Assembly (NCBI GenBank): GCA_965263325.1
Contig: CBDHGY010000002.1
Span: 2,480,001-2,544,000 of the forward strand
Origin: CBDHGY01 sp965263325
GTDB lineage: Bacteria; Pseudomonadota; Alphaproteobacteria; Caulobacterales; Hyphomonadaceae
Reading direction: 5' to 3'
DNA length: 64,000 bases
A program made the translations under genes and the position numbers. The notes under the pieces were generated by a model. The model saw only the letters and a list, made by a program, of their open reading frames with translations, was not told the origin of the DNA and made no database searches. Shown here in pieces: positions 60,301-64,000 of the stretch; the first letter of the stretch is position 1, and every line of letters begins with the position of its first letter.

Positions 60301-61933
60301 GGCGAAGCCCGGAGAAGGTGGTCAGCTGCCGGGGTTCAAGGTTACAGAGTTCATTGCCAAAAACCGGCATTCAACACCGGGCGTGACGCTTATTTCGCCT
60401 CCGCCGCACCATGATATTTACTCCATCGAAGACTTGGCGCAGCTCATCTATGATCTCAAACAGATCAATCCTGAAGTGCGGGTATGCGTGAAACTTGTTG
60501 CCCAGTCTGGGGTCGGGACTGTTGCAGCCGGGGTTGCTAAAGCGAAAGCAGATGTCATCCTGATCGCTGGCGGTGTCGGCGGGACGGGTGCCAGTCCGCA
60601 AACGTCAATCAAGTATGCCGGACTTCCTTGGGAGCTCGGCCTTGCGGAAGCGCATCAGGTGCTCTCGCTGAACAACCTTCGTGACAAGGTTACACTGCGC
60701 ACGGATGGAGGTCTTCGCACAGGCCGTGATATCGTTATGGCAGCAATGCTTGGCGCTGAAGAGTATGGCATCGGAACCGCGTCCCTCGTAGCAATGGGGT
60801 GCATTATGGTGCGTCAGTGCCACTCCAATACGTGCCCGGTCGGTGTGTGTGTGCAGGACGAAGCCTTGCGTAAGAAGTTCACCGGTACGCCCGACAAGGT
60901 TGTGAATCTCATGTCGTTCATTGCCCAGGATGTGCGGGAGATTTTGGCGGAACTTGGTCTGAGTTCATTGGACGAAGCGATCGGTCGGACAGATTTGCTT
61001 GCCCAGGTATCCCGCGGCGCAGCGCATCTCGATGATCTCGATCTCAATCCTCTTCTTGTCAAAGTCGATAATGGGACCGCCGTTACTTATACACCAAACG
61101 TCCGCGAAGAAGTGCCGGACACTCTGGACGCGCAGATATTGCGAGACGCTGAACCCTTTTTTGCGCGCGGCGAAAAAATGGCGCTGCAATATGGGGTGCA
61201 AAATGTCCAGCGCGCGATAGGTGCCAGAGCAAGTTCGGCGATCGTGCGAAAGTTTGGGATGAGCGCGTTGCCTGAAGGCCGCCTACATATTCTGCTGGAA
61301 GGGTCCGCTGGTCAGTCGCTTGGTGTTTTTGCAGTGCAAGGCCTGACGCTGAGCGTCCGAGGCGATGCGAATGATTATGTTGGCAAGGGTCTCTCCGGCG
61401 CAACAATTGAGGTCTACCCACCGGCGGATGCGCGTTTTGACGCGAGTGAGAATACGATCATAGGAAATACCTGTCTTTATGGTGCGACTTCTGGCCAGTT
61501 GTTCGCGGCGGGCAAGGCAGGTGTTCGGTTTGCTGTTCGCAATTCCGGCGCACGAGCGGTGGTGGAGGGCTGCGGCTCGAATGGCTGCGAGTATATGACC
61601 GGTGGGCGTGTCGCGATACTTGGCCCTGTTGGAGATAATTTCGGTGCGGGCATGACTGGCGGGGTCGCCTTTATCTGGGATCCAGCCAATATTTTCGCAG
61701 ATGGCGTCAATCCGGATGCGATTGATTGGCACCCGGTGACGGAAATGCCGGCGTCTTATCAGGACGAGTATAAGAGCCTGCTCACCGAGCATCTTCGGCG
61801 TACAGGATCAGAGCGCGCCGATAGTCTGCTTGCTGAGTGGGAGCAAACGCTTGCCGACACGCTTATGATTGTCCCAAAGGAAGTGCGGGAGAAACTTCTT
61901 GGCAAGGAAGCGAAAAGCAAAAAGCGGGCTTAA
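57392..61933 (+). CDS. gltB: Glutamate synthase large subunit
   Basis: The ATG at 57392 overlaps the gltD TGA and gives 1513 residues, a normal length. The N-terminal glutaminase domain would be cut before Cys35 (EHAACGVG), the nucleophile. The central and FMN domains show LSPEAHGTLNVAMNRIGAKS, GQLPGFKVTEFIA and ADVILIAGGVGGTGASPQTS. The Fe-S Cys cluster is CIMVRQCHSNTCPVGVCVQ near residue 1138. The C-terminal beta-helix has GNTCLYGATSGQLFAAG. It makes two glutamates from glutamine and 2-oxoglutarate. The TAA stop lies inside the terminator hairpin used by convergent kdsB. Confidence 0.97.
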   Translation: MSAHNSSNWKSEYEQNRQKLIDGNAYDPAHEHAACGVGLVAALDGKPRREIVEMGIKALKNVWHRGAVDADGKTGDGAGIRVDVPQEFFREQIARAGHQPTDKPICVGQIFLPRTDLSAQEAARAIVETEMLHFGFYIYGWRQPPVDISVIGQKAADTRPEIEQIMFRDEEDRSDIERKRVLYICRRRIERRAREAGIPSFYICSLSQQSLIYKGMFLAEDIDRFYLDLQDERFVSSVAIYHQRYSTNTFPQWALAQPFRLLAHNGEINTLRGNANWMKSHEIKMVSDTFGDYQDDVKPVIPAGSSDSGALDAVFEMLVKAGRSAPMAKALLVPEAWSKRASTMPESHAALYAYANSVMEPWDGPAAIAAFDGRWAIAGLDRNGLRPLRYAVTGDGILAVGSETGMCPLGDHEIIRKGHVKAGGMIAADLEEGKFYEHHEIIDKLAAANPYEKWLKNVTNLEPEIGPGPEPVISNKSELLRRQTAAGFTMETLELILAPMVESGKEAVGSMGDDTAPAVLSGAYRPLSHFFRQNFSQVTNPPVDPLREDRVMSLKTRFKNLGNILATDETQQDVFVLESPVLSTGMYERLLTRLGEGVQHIDCTFSVEQAAGNGSALKEALATIQAEAEEAVRAGREHIVLTDEHQDTDKMAIPMILATGAVHSHLVAQGLRTFCSITVRSAECLDTHYYAVLVGVGATCVNAYLAQDAIADRHERGLFGERGLGECVLAYNRAIEAGLLKIMSKMGISVISSYRGGYNFEALGLSRALVADYFPGMTSRISGIGLAGLEKLALDQHEKAYDEDVIALPVGGFYRLRASAEPHALDGNLIHTLQAACDRGEYEIYRKYADAVNDRDPIQLRDLLDFKPAGRAMPATEVQSINEIRKRFLTPGMSLGALSPEAHGTLNVAMNRIGAKSVSGEGGEVRERYRPLPNGDNMNSAVKQVASGRFGVTAEYLNECREVEIKIAQGAKPGEGGQLPGFKVTEFIAKNRHSTPGVTLISPPPHHDIYSIEDLAQLIYDLKQINPEVRVCVKLVAQSGVGTVAAGVAKAKADVILIAGGVGGTGASPQTSIKYAGLPWELGLAEAHQVLSLNNLRDKVTLRTDGGLRTGRDIVMAAMLGAEEYGIGTASLVAMGCIMVRQCHSNTCPVGVCVQDEALRKKFTGTPDKVVNLMSFIAQDVREILAELGLSSLDEAIGRTDLLAQVSRGAAHLDDLDLNPLLVKVDNGTAVTYTPNVREEVPDTLDAQILRDAEPFFARGEKMALQYGVQNVQRAIGARASSAIVRKFGMSALPEGRLHILLEGSAGQSLGVFAVQGLTLSVRGDANDYVGKGLSGATIEVYPPADARFDASENTIIGNTCLYGATSGQLFAAGKAGVRFAVRNSGARAVVEGCGSNGCEYMTGGRVAILGPVGDNFGAGMTGGVAFIWDPANIFADGVNPDAIDWHPVTEMPASYQDEYKSLLTEHLRRTGSERADSLLAEWEQTLADTLMIVPKEVREKLLGKEAKSKKRA

Positions 61934-61944
61934 GTTCTGCCCGC
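61914..61944 (-). terminator. Rho-independent terminator of kdsB
   Basis: On the minus strand GCGGGC (61944-61939) pairs with GCCCGC (61929-61924) around a nine-base loop, followed by TTTTTGCTTTT. The stem and T-tract lie inside the last codons and stop of gltB. On the plus strand no T-run follows, so it should work mainly for kdsB. Confidence 0.7.
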
Positions 61945-61964
61945 TGGCCTATTCTGGGCGAATC

Positions 61965-62705
61965 TTAAGCGACCGCATACTCTCGACGAGCCTGTTCTAA
62001 GTCTTCCGGAGTATCGACGCCGTTTGGCGGCGGGCCCGGTATCACGGCGCAATCGATACGTAGACCAAGCTCAAGGGCGCGGAGCTGTTCTAGTCGCTCA
62101 CGTTGTTCAAGACCCGTTGGCTCAGCGCTTACGAATTTCGATAACGCTCTCCGGCGATACGCATAAACGCCAATATGATGGAACAGGGGCCCGTCTCCAT
62201 AGGGTGCAGTCGCACGCGTAAAATAAAGGGCGCGCCCAAGCCCTGATCCTGGCGCGCCAGCAATAATCGCCTTTACAACGTTTGGGTCGGTGCGCTCATG
62301 TTCGTCGGTTATTTCTGACGCCAGCGTCGCGATATCGCAAACAGGATCGGCGGCGAGCGGAGCAAGCACAGCGCGCAGGCTTTCTGGACGAAGCGTCGGC
62401 ATATCGCCCTGAAGATTCACAAGGATATCGTGGCGGTCTTGCGAATCAAACGCCTCGGCGGCCGCCCAAACCCGGTCTGACCCGGAGGGCAGCGATGGAT
62501 CAGTCAGAATGGCATTGAAACCTGCCGATTCAACCGCTTCAACAATCTCTGCTTCTGCGGCCGCCACCAGTACGGGACCACACCCAGAGGCCTCGGCTCG
62601 CTCGCAAACCCTAACAATCATGGGCTTACCTGCGATATCGGCTAAAGGTTTACCCGGCAGGCGCGTCGACGCCATGCGTGCTGGGATGATGATCAAAGGC
62701 TTCAT
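61965..62705 (-). CDS. kdsB: 3-deoxy-manno-octulosonate cytidylyltransferase
   Basis: The start at ATG 62705 (MKPLIIIPARMASTRLPGKPL) matches the family; an upstream in-frame ATG at 62768 adds 21 residues not seen in KdsB. The 246-residue protein has the nucleotide motif near residues 8-20, QGDMPTLRPESL near 100 and GVYAYRRRALSKFV near 185. It makes CMP-Kdo for lipopolysaccharide core, so the organism should make Kdo-containing LPS. It is divergent from the cytochrome c gene, a pairing known in alphaproteobacteria. Confidence 0.94.
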   Translation of the reverse strand: MKPLIIIPARMASTRLPGKPLADIAGKPMIVRVCERAEASGCGPVLVAAAEAEIVEAVESAGFNAILTDPSLPSGSDRVWAAAEAFDSQDRHDILVNLQGDMPTLRPESLRAVLAPLAADPVCDIATLASEITDEHERTDPNVVKAIIAGAPGSGLGRALYFTRATAPYGDGPLFHHIGVYAYRRRALSKFVSAEPTGLEQRERLEQLRALELGLRIDCAVIPGPPPNGVDTPEDLEQARREYAVA

Positions 62706-62852
62706 ATCGATTGGTTTTCCCGAAGAGGCGGCGCTGCGGCGCTTCGCCGCGAACTCCATTAGCATCATTTACCCATCAATCCGGGTATATAGAAAGCAAA
62801 CCGAATAGCGTGCAGGCGTCTGCGCGCCAAGATAATATTGTGGAGAGCTCCT

Positions 62853-63794
62853 ATGGGCGAACTCGGCCTAAACAAGATTTTCGGCTCAATCCTTGCTGCT
62901 GCTTTGGTGGTCATGGGCCTGCAATCCATAAGTGCCGCGGTCTTCTCATCTGGTGGCCATCATGGTCATCACGGCGAAGAAAAGCCTTATGCCGAGGCGA
63001 TCAAAGACAAGTACGCCTATTGGACAGAAGTCGCCGTTGCGTCTGAGGGGGATGTCGATGAAGGTCCGAGATATGATCTCGGCCTATTGCTCGCCAGCGC
63101 TGACCCAACAAGAGGCGAGCGCGTGTTCGGCTCAGTCTGTGCGTCATGCCACACAATTAATGAAGGCGGGGCGAACGGAACGGGCCCGAATTTATATGGC
63201 CTTGTTGACCGAGACATAGCTGGGGTCGCAAGTTTTGGATATTCCTCTGCGCTGAGCGGCGTCGATGGCGGATGGACCTATGCCGCGCTAGATAACTGGA
63301 TTGTTGATCCTCAAGCTTTTGCCCGTGGATCCAACATGGTGGCAAACGTCAAAAGGGATACTGACCGTGCCAATTTGATTGCGTATCTAGCACAGAACAC
63401 ACCGAACGCTTCCGCATTCCCAGCACCGCTTCCTGAAGAAGGCGAAGCACCTGCAGAAGGTGAACCTGTCGCGGAAGAAGATGTAAGCGCAGAAAGCACG
63501 CCCGCTGAGGGTTCAGTGATTTCTGAAGAGGAAGGCGAAGAGATCCTCGACGAGATGGAAGAAATTGTCGAGCGCATGGAAGACAGCGTTGACCGGCTGG
63601 ACGAAATTATCCCTGACGCCGAAGACACCGTGACCGAGGCTGTAGAGGACACGGTCGAGACTGCCGAAGGAGCACTTCAGACAGACATTGTTGATGAGGT
63701 TGTAGAAACAGTCGAAGACGGTGTTGAGGGGCTTGAGATGCCTTCTGAGCCAGAACTTCCTGCTGAGCAGCCCGAGGAAGCGGTCGAACGCTAA
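62853..63794 (+). CDS. Membrane-anchored cytochrome c with long acidic C-terminal tail
   Basis: The start at ATG 62853 follows GGAGAGCTCCT. The 313-residue protein has one N-terminal anchor helix (GSILAAALVVMGLQSISAAVF). A single class I cytochrome c domain follows, with the heme site CASCHTI near residues 92-98 and the axial Met in ARGSNMVANV. From about residue 190 a tail of some 120 residues is Glu-, Asp- and Pro-rich, with heptad-like segments (EEILDEMEEIVERMEDSVDRL) and no known domain. CycM-like anchored cytochromes carry electrons to oxidases. The tail is unusual. A TTGCAGC hairpin follows the gene. Confidence 0.88.
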   Translation: MGELGLNKIFGSILAAALVVMGLQSISAAVFSSGGHHGHHGEEKPYAEAIKDKYAYWTEVAVASEGDVDEGPRYDLGLLLASADPTRGERVFGSVCASCHTINEGGANGTGPNLYGLVDRDIAGVASFGYSSALSGVDGGWTYAALDNWIVDPQAFARGSNMVANVKRDTDRANLIAYLAQNTPNASAFPAPLPEEGEAPAEGEPVAEEDVSAESTPAEGSVISEEEGEEILDEMEEIVERMEDSVDRLDEIIPDAEDTVTEAVEDTVETAEGALQTDIVDEVVETVEDGVEGLEMPSEPELPAEQPEEAVER

Positions 63795-63795
63795 T

Positions 63796-63817
63796 TTGCA
63801 GCGAGGCTCTGCTGCAA
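63796..63817. other. Hairpin after the cytochrome c gene
   Basis: TTGCAGC at 63796-63802 and GCTGCAA at 63811-63817 form a perfect seven-pair stem with an eight-base loop, directly after the cytochrome c stop. No T-run follows, so it is either a weak terminator or an mRNA 3' stabiliser. Confidence 0.5.
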
Positions 63818-63893
63818 CGAGGATATTTGCGTTGCTGTAGCTTCAGACTATCCTCCTTATGATCAGCTCTTCTGCTGCACATAAGGGGACCCA

Positions 63894-64000
63894 ATGTCAG
63901 ATAAAATCACCAAGCTATTGGTCGGAGCTGTAGCTTCGCTCTTAGCCGCGCCGACGGCGGTTGCTGGTCCGGAAACACTCTGTCCGGCCGGTTGGAGCGT
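63894..64000 (+). CDS. Secreted protein, N-terminal fragment only
   Basis: The ATG at 63894 follows AAGGGGACCCA. The 35 codons visible encode a signal peptide (MSDKITKLLVGAVASLLAAP, with cleavage likely after TAVAG) and the start of the mature part (PETLCPAGWS). The rest lies beyond the window, so no family can be named. Confidence 0.65.
   Translation, partial: MSDKITKLLVGAVASLLAAPTAVAGPETLCPAGWS

Overview
The window is a gene-dense stretch of an alphaproteobacterial chromosome. The best fit is a stalked or budding marine lineage (Caulobacterales, Hyphomonadaceae-like). The evidence is a RcdA (DUF1465) gene beside a DUF1192 gene, the cpa/tad Flp-pilus locus, the rpmH-rnpA-yidC-engB-argB-dapD order, and the kdsB / membrane cytochrome c pair. 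No rRNA, tRNA, CRISPR array or insertion sequence was seen. The taxonomic placement is inference from gene content.

Layout. 1-9.1 kb holds mixed metabolic and accessory genes: a UMF1-type transporter cut by the window edge, a nitrilase gene broken by an in-frame amber codon, rcdA, DUF1192, a quinone oxidoreductase, two VOC paralogues, a coupled HEPN-like/DUF1353 pair, a tyrosine-phosphatase-like gene, an HxlR regulator, an MFS permease and YggT. 9.1-17.4 kb holds folD, a parS-like palindrome at 10088-10103, and a leftward housekeeping operon: rpmH, rnpA, yidC, engB, argB, a DUF1036 protein and an in-frame HAD nucleotidase-DapD fusion. 17.6-26.1 kb holds DUF547, TVP38 and a disulfide oxidoreductase, then a GC-rich TIR-STAND-TPR signalling or defence-type gene split by an in-frame TGA, a histidine kinase and a PEGA-like lipoprotein. 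26.1-32.9 kb holds an extragenic palindromic repeat, a Rieske oxygenase, an alkyl sulfatase and lepA.

32.9-46.5 kb is the Flp pilus (Tad) locus. Two TadE-like minor pseudopilin genes and a free-standing pilus N-domain protein point left. The flp pilin and cpaA-B-C-D-E-F-tadB-tadC point right. A leucyl aminopeptidase separates tadC from a TadD-like TPR lipoprotein. Together they supply pilin, prepilin peptidase, secretin with its pilotin-like partner, the CpaE localiser, the CpaF motor and the TadB/C platform.

46.6-64 kb holds an S24 repressor, a Rieske-glutamate-synthase-like hybrid, a GST and pheA pair, a P450 plus acyl-CoA ligase, uppP, gltD-gltB behind an AT-rich 51-bp palindrome, kdsB, a membrane-anchored cytochrome c with a long acidic tail, and the start of one more secreted-protein gene.

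The strongest leads are the split TIR-STAND-TPR gene, the parS-like site, the HAD-DapD fusion, the palindromes at 5007-5040 and 55842-55892, and the coupled HEPN-like/DUF1353 pair.
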